Assembly (NCBI GenBank): GCA_014529385.2
Contig: CM043956.1
Coordinates: 92,212,721-92,276,720 of the forward strand
DNA from: Adiantum capillus-veneris
Taxonomy: Eukaryota > Streptophyta > Polypodiopsida > Polypodiales > Pteridaceae
Direction: 5' to 3'
DNA length: 64,000 nucleotides
Shown here: piece by piece, positions 1 to 11,414 of the stretch
How positions within the stretch are numbered: the stretch's first letter is position 1
Layout: every line of letters starts with the position of its first letter
The notes under the pieces: generated by a model
What the model was told of the DNA's origin: nothing
Database searches by the model: none
The model's input: only the letters and a program-made list of their open reading frames with translations
Program-made: the position numbers and the translations under genes

Positions 1-455
1 AAAACTGCGTTTTAGAGCTCGAAAATGGCAAAAACGAGCTGCACACAGTCTTGAACCTGCTCCTGCTCCACTCTACGTGATGCAATGTCCTCTCAATGCA
101 AGCTCCAACACAAGAGCTCTGCCACAACAGCATCCAAGCACTCGAATGTCAAGCTCTCCTCCGCCGAGCACTTCTCTAACGAGCTCCACTGAGCTCAAAA
201 GCTCCTCTCACCAAGGAAGCCGCAACCGCCTCCTCGACCAAGCTTGACCACACCAAGCTCCTAAGCTCCAAAGACAATGCTCCTCAAGCTAAAATCGCTC
301 TCTATGAAACTCCGCGATCGAACTCCACCGTCGAGAGCGAGCGAGCTATCGCCTCGAAGCTCTCAAAGCTGTCGTGCTCTCCGCGGTCACCATAGCTGAA
401 AGCTCACTTCTCTGTAGCACTCCATCTGTCGTGAAGCCAAAGCTCTGATACCAAT
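1..455 (-). mobile_element. Leader/internal start of a minus-strand LTR retrotransposon (left part outside window)
   Basis: Read on the minus strand this lies directly downstream of a primer binding site and an LTR. I found no long open gag frame; frames in from the first ATG close quickly. The element continues beyond the left edge, so whether it is a full element or a short non-autonomous one cannot be decided here. Confidence 0.55.
442..453 (-). other. Primer binding site for initiator Met-tRNA
   Basis: The minus strand reads TGGTATCAGAGC, the standard plant copia primer site complementary to the 3' end of initiator methionine tRNA. It is separated by 2 nt (AT) from the LTR end at 456. 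Confidence 0.8.
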
Positions 456-641
456 TGAAGGGGATCGGGGAGCACCACAGACGGAGAGTGAAAGAGAGAG
501 AAGGAGACACACACGATGTGGGTGGGGAGACTCAAAGAGTGAGCAGCCCCCTATACACTTATGCTATGTATAAGGTATACAAGTCAGTGGGCGCCCAGAC
601 TCTGGGCGGCCGGGCAAGGCACAGACGCCTATACCCCAACA
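456..641 (-). mobile_element. Short LTR (186 bp), 5' LTR of a minus-strand element
   Basis: On the minus strand it begins TGTTGGGG and ends CCCCTTCA (TG...CA ends), immediately followed by AT and the primer binding site. At 186 bp it is short for a copia LTR and in the range of miniature (TRIM-like) elements. The outer 5 bp, ATACC at 642-646, would be the target duplication, but the partner lies outside the window. Confidence 0.65.
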
Positions 642-1010
642 ATACCACATGTCAAATATGAGCCCAAAATGTCCAGTAAATCTCAGATTTTATCAAAAAA
701 CGCACTAAAATCTCTTTAGTCCAAATTTTGAGTTATTTGCCACATGTTTTTGATCCAAAACATCCCATATCTCACACAAAGGGTCTATAGCATGTCTAGA
801 ACCAACACGCAAGAAAAAATGTTCAATTTGATGGAAAATGTTAATAATTGTGACTATTTACATTTTTGTCAGAATGAGCCCAAATTTCATCTTTGACCTT
901 ATGGGACGAAAGTACATGATGTGACAAGCCCACCAATCAAGTTTGATCACATTTGGATCTCAAAAACCCAAAATCCCTTCATATCTAATGTTTCACAGTC
1001 TGAAGACTAA
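642..1010. other. No gene seen
   Basis: AT-rich unique-looking sequence between the LTR and the first PPR relic. No open frame with recognisable coding content on either strand. Confidence 0.5.
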
Positions 1011-4000
1011 ATGTGGCAGATGCAATTACCTATGCTTTCATCTTGAAGGCATGTGGCATTGATTTGATGTTCAGAATGTTGTCTCTTTAAGTGTATTGAT
1101 TGCGGGATATTCCAAACAAGGACAAGGCCAAGAAGCTTTGGCTCGCTATTGGTATGTCGTCTCTTCAAGTGCATTGATTGTGGGATATTCTCGATAGGGA
1201 CAGGGTAAGAAGCTATGGCTGGCTATTTTTAACATGAGAAGGGATGACATTTCTTCTGATGTAATCATCTATGCTTGCATCTTGAAGGCATGTGGAAATT
1301 TGAATGATGCTAAGATAGGCAAAAGAACTTACAATTGTATTGTTAGTGAGGGAGTGTTAAAATAATTTTTTTGGTTGGCATTGCCTAGAACAACATGTAT
1401 GCCAAATATGACGTTATTCAGAAAGCACAAAATTGCTTGAGGAGCTTGTGCACGGAATGTCACATCTTGGAGTGCAATGATTGCAAGATAAGTGGAATAG
1501 GGCGCGGCTAGGAAGACGTAGTGTAATTCTATGAGTTCTTGAGGTGATGAAGTGAGAGCATCCCTCTAGATGCAATCACTATGCTTGCATCTTGAAGGCA
1601 TGTGTCAATTTGGAAGACGTTGAGATGGTTTGGCTATTTACAACAAATGAAAATTGAGGAAATCATTCTAGATGCAATCACCTATGCTTTTGTCTTGAAG
1701 GCATGCGGCAATGCGTTTTTGTCTAGAATGTCGTCTCTTCAAGTGGATTGATTGCGGGATATGCCCAACAGGGTCAGGGGCAAGAAGCTCTGGCTGGTTG
1801 CTAGAATGTTGTCTCTTCAATTGTGGGATATTCCCAATAGGACATGGCCAAGAAGCTCTGGTAAGCTGTCTCGTACATGTAAAGCAAGGACATTTTTTCT
1901 GATGTAATCATCTATGCTTGCATCTTGAAGGCATGTGGCAATTTAGACGATGCTAAGACAGGAAAAAGAACCTACAATTATACCATTAGTCAGGGACTGT
2001 CGAAAAAATCTTTGTGCTTGGCTTGGTCGACATGTATGCCAAATGTGGTAGGGCCAGGAAGCCCTGGGCTATTTTCAACTAATGCAATACGAGTCTCCAA
2101 ATGCAATCACCTATGCTTTCATCTTGAAGGCATCCAGATTGTCATTTCTTCAAGTGCATGGATTGCGGGATATGCTCAATAGGGATAGGGCCAAGAGGCT
2201 CTAGCTGGCTCTCAGAATGTCGTCTCTTCAAGTGCATTGATTATGGGATATGCCCAATAGGGATAGGGCCAAGAAGATCTGGCTGGTTGTTTCCAACATG
2301 CAAATCGAGAATATTTCTTTTGATGTAATCATCTATGCTTGCATCTTGAAGGCATGTGGAAATTTTGATGACGCTAAGATAAGCAAAAGATCTTATGATC
2401 ATACTACCGAGATGGTTTGGCTGTTAACAGCAGACACAAAGCAAGGACATTGGTCTAGATGCAGCACATATACTTTCCTTTTGAAGTCATGCGGCACTAT
2501 GCAACATGCTGATATGGGCAACAAATTCATGATATTGTTAGTTACGGGAGGCTGAAAAAATTAGTTGTGATGGGCATTGCCTAGGACAACATGTATGCCA
2601 AATATGGTGTTCTTCAGAAAGCCCAAAAATTGCTTGAGGAGTTTCTTGTACGGAATTTTTCCTCTTGGAGCGCATTGATTGCAGTACTACATATGTGGAA
2701 CAAGGGCACAACTATGTAGACGTGTGTACTTCAAAAAGCATAGTGAGTTCTTGAGGGGCTGAAGCGAGCACATCTCTCGAGATGCGATCACCTATGCTTG
2801 CATCTTGAAGGCATGTGGCAATTTGGAAGAGGTTGAGATGGGGAAAAGTTTCCAACTATTTTCAACAGATGCAAAAGTGAGGGCATCTCTCTAGATGTCA
2901 TCACCTATGGTCTCGACTTGAAGGCATGTGGCACTGTGTTGATGTACGAATGTCATGTCTTCAAGTACATTGAAATGCTGGATATGCCCAATAGGGACGG
3001 GGCCAAGAAGCTTTGGTTGGGTGCCCGAATGTCGTCTCTTCAAGTGCATTGATTGTGAAAAATGCTCAATAGGGACATGGCTAAGAACTCTGGCTGGCTG
3101 TTTCCAACATGCAAAGTGACGTGATGTAATCACATATGCTTGGGTCTTGCAAGCATGTGGCATTTTGGATGACGCTAATGGTGATATGGACAACAAAATT
3201 CATAATGATATGGCTACTCAAGGGCTGCTAAAAAAAGAAGAAGTGCTTGGCATTGCCTGGGACGACATGTATGCCAAATATGGTGTTCTTCACAAAGCAC
3301 AAAAGTTGATAGAGGAACTTCTTGTACAGAATGTCGCCTCTTTAAAGGCACTGATTTTAGGATATGCGGAACAAAGGCACGGCTACACAGATGTGGTGTA
3401 CTTCAAAAAGCACAGTGAGTCCTTGAGGGGCTGAAGCGAGCACATCTCTTGAGATTCAATCACATCTGCTTGCATCTTGAAGGCATGTGGCACTTTGGAA
3501 GATGTTGAGATGGGCAAAATCCCCTAGTTGTTTTCAATAGATACAAAGCAAGGGAATCTTTCCACCTGAAATCACCTTACGTTGATGTCTGGAATGTCAT
3601 TTCTTCAAGTACATTGATTGCGGGATATGCCCAACACGGGGAAGGACAAGAAGATATGGCTGGCTATTCGAATGTCATCTCTTCAAGGGCATTGATTGCG
3701 AGATATGCTCGACAAGGACATGACCAAGAATCTTTGGCTAGCTATTTCCAACATGCAAAGCAAGGACATTTCTCTTGATGTAATCGCCTATGCTTGCATC
3801 TTGTAGGCATGTGGCAATTTGGAGATGCTAACGGTGATATGGACAACAATATCATGATGATATTATTAGTTAGGGGTTGCTTAAAAAAAAGGTTGTGCTT
3901 GGCATTTCCTGGGACGACATGTATGCCAAATGTGGTGTTCTTCACAAAGCACAAAAAGTGTTTGAGGAGATTTTTGTATGGAATGTCTCCGCTTGAAAGG

Positions 4001-5480
4001 AACTGGTTGTGAGATATGCAGAACAAAGGTACGGCTAGAAAGATGTGGTGTACTTTAGAAATCACAGTCAGTTCTTGAGGGGATGAAGTAAGCGCATCTC
4101 TCTAGATTGCAATCACCTATGCTTGCATCTTGAAGGCATGTGATGATTTGGAAGATGCTAAGATGGGCAAAAGCCTTGGGCTATTTTCAAGAAAATGCAA
4201 AGCGGGGGAATCTCTCCATATGAAATCACCTATGTTTTTGTCTTGAAGGAATGTGGCACAACGTTCATGTCCGGAATGTCGTCTCTTCAAGTGCATTGAT
4301 TGCGGGATATGCCCAACAAGGACAAGGCCAAGAATCTCTGGATGACTATTTCCAACATGAAAAGTGAGGATATTTCTCCTAATGTAATCACCTATGTTTG
4401 CATCTTGAAAGCATGTGGCACTACATAGGAGCAACGGTCACACATGCGAGATGTGGTGCTCGTGAGAAAGCACAGAAGGTGCTTGAGAAACTTTTTGGAA
4501 TGTCGTCTCTTGGAATACATTAATTGCAAAATATTCTCAACACAAAAATCTTGAAACATATACCCTGCAACCTTTACATCAGCACCCTCCAGCAATCAAC
4601 CTACTGCTTATCGAGTAGTCACCAAAAGAAAAGTAAACTCCCGCTCTAGTTCTGATGAGATTAGCCGCATCTATCAAAGTAGCCCACAATGGGAGATCCA
4701 CCTGGTAGGATGAGCAAGGGACTTTCACCAAGCCTCAACTCATAGAGCCAGCTATGGATTAGAATACAAAATGATGCATAATTGGGAGCTCTCCAACTTG
4801 AAACATACATATTGCAAACCTTTACTTGCATCGCTCTCTCAAATTGCATTGATAGCGAGATGCGGGGCCAAGAATCTCTAGACTATAAGTTTTAGCTGAT
4901 GCAAGCGAGCACATCTCTCTATATGAAATCACATATGCCTGCATCTTGGAGGCATGTGGTACAATGCATAATCATGTGATCTCTAGCTCAAAACATACAT
5001 CCCGCAACCCTTCACTTGCGTTGCTCTCTCGAATTGCACTGATTGGCAAGATGTGCTGAACAGGGGCAAGGCCAGAAAACTCTAGACTCTTTTCAACTGA
5101 TGTGAAACGAGCAAATCTCTCTATATGAAATTGTGTATGCTTGAATCTCAAAGGCACGTGGTAATTCGGATATGCTAACATAAGCAAAAGAACTTACGAT
5201 CATACTGCTAGTCAAGGATTGTCAAAAAAATCTTTATGCTTGGCATTGCCTTAGTTGACATGTATTATGTATTATATATGTGGCAGGGCTAGGAAGCCCT
5301 AGGCTTTTTTCAGCAAATACAAAGCAAGGATATCACTTCAGATGCAATCATCTATACAATGGACCTCATGCATCTCAAATGGCCACTCGATATCCCACAC
5401 CTTCTCCATGGCTATTGCAAATGAGTAGTGCTGACTTAGAGCCAGACAAGAAGAATTCATGATGAGATTGCTAATTGTGT
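1011..5480 (+). pseudogene. Decayed PPR (PLS-class) repeat array, copy 1
   Basis: About 18 diverged copies of a coding phrase corresponding to ITYACILKACG occur on the plus strand (for example near 1022, 1262, 1571, 1902, 2322, 2785, 3126, 3460, 4110, 4384). They are interleaved with phrases like DMYAKCG, LVRNVVS and ALIAGYAQ, which are the alternating L, S and P motifs of plant PLS PPR proteins. Living members bind organellar RNA. Every frame is broken by stops and shifts, and the motifs are shuffled and partly repeated, so no protein can be made. The longest frame here is about 100 codons. No E or DYW tail is visible. The repeat density exceeds what one PPR gene of this length would need, so internal duplication is likely. 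Confidence 0.8.
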
Positions 5481-5800
5481 ACATTGATTGTAGGATATAT
5501 CCAGCTCCATTATTGAAAGCAAGCCTTGATACAAAGTCAAAGTATGCCATCGACATTTCAATCATGATAAAAAATGTCGAAGCTTTGTTGTAACATAGAA
5601 TGGCACTAGGATTGATGCAAATACTCTCAAAATGTTCTAATTTTTATTTTAATTGTAAAACATTCAAAGTTAGAAAAATATTTCATGCATCCTACTTAAA
5701 TTTCAAATCTTCCTGATGTTATTATGTTTAATTGAAGTCAATGTATAGAGAAGCTTGGACACAACTCCTATACATTTACAAATACGAGATATTTGAGTGT

Positions 5801-5996
5801 GCAGTGAGTAAGAACTACCACATTTTACTCTTGATCGTTGAGACCCCTATGAAATGAACGCACTGAAAACTGTACACTGCCGTGGGAATGGCACATTCCC
5901 TCGTATTATAAAAGTGAGGGAGGACTACGCAAACTCCCCCATGCAAGGAGACTTGCACGCTTTTTAATTTTTCAAACATAAAAAAGGAACAACATC
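5801..5996. repeat. Shared flank copy 1 (matches 53714-53908)
   Basis: About 195 bp following PPR array 1. It is highly similar to the sequence following PPR array 2, including the phrases GCCGTGGGAATGGCAC and CTCCCCCATGCAAGGAGACT. Same orientation relative to the PPR relics in both places. Confidence 0.8.
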
Positions 5997-6203
5997 TAAA
6001 AGTAAAATGGGGGTGTCACGATCGTAACATACTAATTAAAAGGTATTCCTTAATGGATTCAAAAAAAAAAAAGGTGCTCTTAATTCAAAGATTCCTTTCA
6101 GAAATAAGAAAAAAGATGTGTTAATCTATAGAACGTAACGACAGACAATGACAAAGCACATAGATTTGCAACAATATTACCTAAGAAAGATGATTACAAC
6201 ATT

Positions 6204-6204
<1 letters not shown>

Positions 6205-6293
<89 letters not shown>
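6205..6293. repeat. (AC)n(AG)n compound microsatellite
   Basis: About 21 AC units followed directly by about 23 AG units. Confidence 0.98.
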
Positions 6294-6296
<3 letters not shown>

Positions 6297-6375
6297 GTTG
6301 AAGAGAACTTAGAAAAAAACGCTAAAGGAAAAATAAAAGAGCAGAGAAACATCTATTTATAGGGACACAACAGGT

Positions 6376-6662
6376 CTTTTGACTTTCCATCTTCATTTGT
6401 CTTTTTGACTTTCCACCTTCATCTATCTTTTCATTTCCTAAACTCACCCTTCACTTATGCACTGGAAATGTTTTGAAAGAATTTTTATTTTTCTAAGATT
6501 GGGGAGACCCATCATTTTTCTTTTGACTTTCCACCTTCATTCGTCTTTTGACGTTCCACCTTCATCTATCTTTTCATTTCCTAAACTCACCCTTCACTTA
6601 TGCACTTGATATGTTTTGAAAGAATTTTTATTTTTATGAGATTGGGGATACCTAAATAGAGG
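6376..6662. repeat. Tandem duplication, ~143 bp unit
   Basis: Two adjacent copies share CTTTTGACTTTCCA at 6376 and 6520 and TTCACTTATGCACT near 6450 and 6593. The copies differ by a few substitutions. They are non-coding. Confidence 0.85.
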
Positions 6663-6769
6663 CGATACCAATTGAAAACGTGGAAAACATGCTTTGATGA
6701 ACGATAACAAACTTTCTCTCTCTTTCTCTTTCTTGCTCTTTCTCTCTCTCCATTTTCTTCTTGCACATG

Positions 6770-7140
6770 TATGCTCTTGTTGAGTCTTCATGATGGGATT
6801 GGTAGTCAAGGGTTGCTTGATATGTATGTAGAATGTGTTGCCCTCACCAAAAGCACGTAAGTTCTTGACGGACATCCTTTCTCGGATGTATCTTGAGCAC
6901 GTTGATTGTTGGATATGCCCAATACGGATGTGGTAAGGAAGCTCTGGGTTCCTTTAATCAATGCGAAGAAAATACCTCATGGCCGTGGCAAGAAAGCACT
7001 GAGATGTTTTCATCCACTTCGGGTGGTCTTTATCTGCGCCCTCAACTTGCATGTTTGTGTAAAGCCTTTCTTTTACTTGTAGCAACTCAACTTTAATCAG
7101 AGGATAGGGCAGGGATTGTTGGTGCAATCACCTATGCAAT
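6770..7140 (+). pseudogene. PPR fragment
   Basis: Plus-strand frames give DMYVECVALTKARKFL near 6818 and STLIVGYAQYG near 6893, matching PPR L- and P-type motifs. Frames are shifted relative to each other. This is an isolated relic between PPR array 1 and presenilin. Confidence 0.65.
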
Positions 7141-7206
7141 CAAGCCTTGTTGGGGGTTATTGGAAGATTGCAATTTACCAGGGATAGTACACTTATGGTA
7201 AGCTAG

Positions 7207-7233
7207 CTCTCTCTCTCTCTCTCTCTCTCTCTC
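7207..7233. repeat. (CT)n microsatellite
   Basis: About 13 CT units about 750 bp upstream of the presenilin start. Confidence 0.95.
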
Positions 7234-7234
7234 G

Positions 7235-7983
7235 CAAAACTACTACCCATATGTTCGATATAACCCAATGTTCTTACATTCGACCTCACACTATAACTAG
7301 ACTGCTTCATTAGTTGCATTCGTGTCAGATTGACAACAAGCTAAATAGCTTACGGAACAACATATTTAAATTTGTCCTTGGCTTGTAAATTGTATTAATT
7401 CTTGGACTCATTCTACTTGAGTACTTGCATTATGAATATCAAACAATGTCATTAATATGTGTAGTTCCATTCTCTATTCATTTATGTTCTTCTTTCATGT
7501 TGTAGTCAAATCTTGTCAATGAAGCACTCTATTTCATGAATGTTCATAAATTGAACTGCTCCCTACATAGTAATCACTGTGCGCTAGTTTTTAATCGTGA
7601 AGGGCCCTTTTAAACAAGGCCAAAAATGCCCAAGGTATTTGATCTCTAGGCGTGCCAAGAGGCTTTGCTTTGACGAAGAGCAAAGGAAGCCTGCAACAAT
7701 CGTCTTCGTTTTGCGACCACGTTTCGAGGCTCTCGTCTTGCTACCACTCCTCCAACTCTCTGCTGTTTGTGCAAGTAAAGCTCTTCTTCCATCTTCTGTT
7801 ATACTGATCGCGATTGAGCTCTTTCATACAGGTCAAGTAGGCGCACGCGCACACACACACACACACACACACACGCGCACACACACACACACACAATTAG
7901 GCACATTTTTGCACGCCCATTAAAGCTCACAGTCTAGGAGAGAGGTTTCATAAGGGAAACAGAAGTGCGGAAGGGCAAAAGAC
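7235..7983 (+). other. Presenilin upstream region / probable promoter and 5' UTR
   Basis: No second coding feature. It contains an AC/GC-rich tract at 7841-7894 close to the start codon. A frame at 7597-7923 is open but low-complexity at its end and resembles no family. I could not place a TATA box or transcription start with confidence. Confidence 0.4.
7841..7894. repeat. (AC)n tract interrupted by GC
   Basis: Alternating purine-pyrimidine tract (AC units with GCGC interruptions) about 90 bp before the presenilin ATG. Such tracts can adopt Z-DNA; any regulatory effect is inference. Confidence 0.95.
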
Positions 7984-9375
7984 ATGGAAGGTGGAGATGG
8001 CATTTTGGAGAGTGTGGGCGCAGAACTCACAGGGATTGTAATGCCGGTTTCTCTGTGTATGCTGCTGGTTGTGATGCTCGTACGATGCCTCACCCCAAAT
8101 GGGTCTGGCGACAGCGCCGGCCGATCTATGGCTACGCTAGTCTACATGGAAAAGGCATCAGACACCACCTCCCAAAAGCTGGAGGGTGCTTTCCTAAATT
8201 CCCTTGTTTTTGTCGTGTTTATTGCCATCATCACATTCCTTATGGTCCTCCTCTACTACTACCGCTGCACAAAGTGCATCAAATGCTACATTTGTTACTC
8301 TGTAGCCCTCATGTTGGGCTTCTTCGGTGGGTCGGTCTCCTGGCAGCTCATCCGAACGCTCTCCATCCCCATAGATTTGATCTCCTTCACCATTTTGCTG
8401 TTTAACTTTACTGTGGTGGGTGCCCTTGCCATCTTCTTATCACACGGCATACCGATCCTTGTCACTCAGTTCTATCTGGTCATGATCGGAGTGCTTGCGG
8501 CGTACTCTTTCACGATGCTTCCTGAATGGACCACGTGGATGATTCTTGTGGCTATGGCGCTGTATGATCTTGTTGCAGTTCTGGCTCCAAAGGGCCCCCT
8601 CAATTTACTAGTGGAGCTCGCGATCTCACGCAACGAAGAGCTCCCGGCCCTTATATATGAAACACGCCCCGTGGTCCGGCCCGACCACCATGGTGTCTTA
8701 CCTTTTGATGTTCTCGAACCAATGCAAGGTGCTACTTCCAATAACCAGGGCAGGGCACAAAGGTGGAGGTCTCACAACAATCAGCGCTCATCGCCAGGAA
8801 GAGAAAATACGGGGCCATCCACAGAGCTGCAACCAAGGGGTAGGGTTGGCAACAGACACACAACACTAGGAGAAAATATGGAGTCAGAAAGAGGGATTTC
8901 TGAGGGTGGCTGTGAAACAGCAGAGAGATCCATGTCGCATGACAATGGAGAGAGGGATGAAGAGTCGCTGCCTTTAATAAGCCATGAATCACCGCCGGCT
9001 ATCCAGGTGGCATCGAGGTCTGGAGCCAGAGGTGCCCAATCAGAGCACAGTAGCATTGTTGAGCTGTTGGGTGACGAGGATGCAGGGGGCCCCGGCCTTT
9101 CGGCAGGTGGCGGCCTTAAATTGGGACTAGGCGATTTTGTCTTCTACAGTCTGCTTGTCGGTAGAGCTGCCATGTACGACCTTACAACAGTTTATGCGTG
9201 CTACTTAGCAATCATTGCTGGTCTTGGTGTGACTTTGATTCTCTTGGCTGTGGCCAGGAGAGCTCTGCCGGCTCTTCCCATCTCCATAGCTTTGGGAGTT
9301 ATTTTTTACTTTCTGACACGGCTTCTCTTGGAGCCACTGGTTGCAGGGCTCTCGACAAGTCTTGTAATTTTTTAG
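7984..9375 (+). CDS. PSN: Presenilin (gamma-secretase-type aspartyl protease), single exon
   Basis: 463 residues from an ATG. Presenilins are multi-pass intramembrane aspartyl proteases, the catalytic subunit of gamma-secretase with nicastrin, APH-1 and PEN-2. Plant forms reside in endomembranes and may also have non-proteolytic roles. Visible here: hydrophobic segments near 15-35, 71-91, 105-123, 130-153, 158-178 and 183-202. The first catalytic aspartate is D195 in ALYDLVAVL. A long hydrophilic loop (about 215-375) is rich in Ser, Gly, Arg and Glu. The second catalytic aspartate is D384 in LGLGDFVFYS, and the PALP motif is at 429-432. All signature motifs are intact and length fits the family. 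The start is supported by TM1 beginning shortly after it. No intron is needed. The flanks are relic DNA, so no operon-like context exists. Confidence 0.97.
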   Translation: MEGGDGILESVGAELTGIVMPVSLCMLLVVMLVRCLTPNGSGDSAGRSMATLVYMEKASDTTSQKLEGAFLNSLVFVVFIAIITFLMVLLYYYRCTKCIKCYICYSVALMLGFFGGSVSWQLIRTLSIPIDLISFTILLFNFTVVGALAIFLSHGIPILVTQFYLVMIGVLAAYSFTMLPEWTTWMILVAMALYDLVAVLAPKGPLNLLVELAISRNEELPALIYETRPVVRPDHHGVLPFDVLEPMQGATSNNQGRAQRWRSHNNQRSSPGRENTGPSTELQPRGRVGNRHTTLGENMESERGISEGGCETAERSMSHDNGERDEESLPLISHESPPAIQVASRSGARGAQSEHSSIVELLGDEDAGGPGLSAGGGLKLGLGDFVFYSLLVGRAAMYDLTTVYACYLAIIAGLGVTLILLAVARRALPALPISIALGVIFYFLTRLLLEPLVAGLSTSLVIF

Positions 9376-10164
9376 CTGAGTTCTTCAATCCGACATCTCG
9401 TTGCTACTCATTGGGCTCAGTACAACAAGGCGTTGCAGACAAAGTCACCTGTGGTGATGCAAATGAGCGTTGATGTGGTCATGTCTGCCACCCTTCGAAG
9501 CTTTAGCAGCAATAATGCAGCAATGGCATGCGCCACACACTGTTTTAATGAAGCTTTGTTCTTCAGAGAGGCATCATTGTAAAGGAGGTCATCATTCTGT
9601 TAAAAGTGTAAACTTGTTCTGGTGGCATTTCTCTACACTTTCATTGCACATTCTGATCTTTAATGTTTATTTAAGGCTCTGCCAAATGAGGCTGCAGAGG
9701 ACGTCAATTTTCTGTACCTCTGCAACAGAAGCAAGGGATGCCATTTTGTTAGTCTTTGGCATTGGAAGCACATGCTATGGACTTGTCATATGTCTCAAAT
9801 TCAATGTAACAATTCAAAGTTTTAACATGAGTGTAGCCTGTTTTTGTCTGTTGGTCCTCGTTATTTCGAGAACACCAATATCTCATTTTTCTTTGCAGTG
9901 TTGACACCCTTTTTGATTCGCAAGAAAATTCATGGAAGTGCTCATGAAGTACTTTTTGGTCAATTTGCTTTCTAGTTCAGGTTCCGGTAATCCATGCCCC
10001 ATGGCAGGTAGTGGGTGTTTCTAGTGTTCATGGTACAAAAACAGTTGAGGTCTTAGTATTTTTTTGTGGTTTTTGAAAGCTTGAAATCCTAAGCTATGCA
10101 GAAGCCGTGATGCTTGTGTCATTTTGGAAAGTCTATAATATGCATTATATAAAGCCTATGCCAA
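9376..10164 (+). other. Presenilin 3' flank / probable 3' UTR
   Basis: No further coding signal. The frame at 9470-9904 is open but has no recognisable domain and is most likely chance or UTR. I could not pick a polyadenylation site reliably. Confidence 0.4.
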
Positions 10165-10275
10165 TGGATCGTAACCTAGTGGTCAAGCTGGATGTGCGGG
10201 TGTGTAAATATGCATGTTGGATACCTAGTGGCATTTTTCAGATTTGAGGTGTGCCTCAAAAGAAAAAAAAGGACG
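10165..10275 (+). mobile_element. Possible tRNA-related SINE with A-rich tail
   Basis: CCTAGTGGTCAAGC resembles a tRNA A box, GTTGGATACC downstream a weak B box, and the segment ends in an A-rich tail (AAAAGAAAAAAAA) near 10258. No target duplication was confirmed. Confidence 0.3.
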
Positions 10276-10289
10276 TGTGCATAGTAGCC

Positions 10290-11150
10290 ACTCGAAGATG
10301 ACCACTTTGAAGTTGTAGATGTCTGACTTAGTTGTAGATTTGGTTGCATATGCAAACTTTGATACAAAGCATTTGTATAGGATATCATGCATGGGTTAAT
10401 CATCTTCAATACAAGTTAGTCTGCATACTTGCAGAGTTGGATAAAGAATGATAAACTTAATGATAGCTGTAAAAATGCCTAAAATTTTGACCATGGGAGG
10501 CTTTTCTTACGATCATATCATTTTGAAAATAAATTGCAAATAGATACAAGAGAAGGTGTGCTTACTAACAATTGAAAATTTTCAGAGTGGCAATTTGAGC
10601 ATGCAATGTGAATTTTGTGATAGGTACAAGCAATAGGCTATTCAACTATGTTTCATCACTATGTAGCCGTTTGTCCCTTTGAAGTTGGAGCTTAAAAAGA
10701 CATCTTCTGCTTTACTTTTTGCAAGCCCGAAGTATGCTAGATATCCCTCACACTTAGAGTTGAGAAGTATGTTGTTGGGTTTACATTCCCATGGACGATG
10801 GGCATGGCATTATGCTTGTGATGCAAGTACACCCAAGGCATTAGCAAAACTTTGCGCTACCTTTAGTAGTGTCGCTTAGGTCAGACTTTGCAGCTCGACA
10901 TAGATATCGTTTCAAACTCCCATTTGGCATGAAATTCAGCACTAGTGCTTGTACCTCAAGGTTGAGGACGCATCTCAGAACTTTCACCAGGTTCTTATGC
11001 CTTAGTAACCAACTCAGGATATGTACCTCTCACACAAATGTGTCATGCGAGTATGGGGTGTTGTACTATATTGTTCACAACAATCATTTCATCATTAGAG
11101 AGTACCCCCCCTTCTACACTACACTAGTTGCACCTTTCATAGCAAAGTTT
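10290..11150 (-). pseudogene. Receptor-like kinase pseudogene, left arm of an inverted duplication
   Basis: Read on the minus strand this is a diverged copy of the kinase fragment at 11415-12275. The catalytic loop reads IVHGNVNPTTY, so the catalytic Asp is replaced by Asn. The magnesium-binding DFG reads YFG. Frames are broken. It faces its partner across a ~265 bp spacer (11151-11414), so a transcript crossing both would fold back. The spacer shows no separate gene. Confidence 0.75.
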
Positions 11151-11414
11151 GCAATGAGTAGCCTTGTGTCGATTTTGAAAGCTCTTTGGTTGAAAAGTGC
11201 TCGATTTTTGTCAATCTTTTAACCTCCCTAGCCAATTAGCTCTTGAATGCCAAGATCTATAACAACAACGGACCAACAAAATGGCTAATGGCTTTTGGTA
11301 TAATTAGTGATGTTGCCAAGGCAATTAGAACCTTTAGTAGGTGAGTTGGACGGTATGACGTGCAAAGGTTATACATGATTCGACCTTTCTTGAAAGTAGC
11401 ATTGGGAATTGACA

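Noticed and set aside
7597-7923. 108-codon frame upstream of presenilin
   Set aside because: Does not start with ATG, ends in an AC tract, no domain; likely UTR or promoter sequence.
8472-9056. Antisense and shifted frames over presenilin
   Set aside because: Shadows of the real coding frame.
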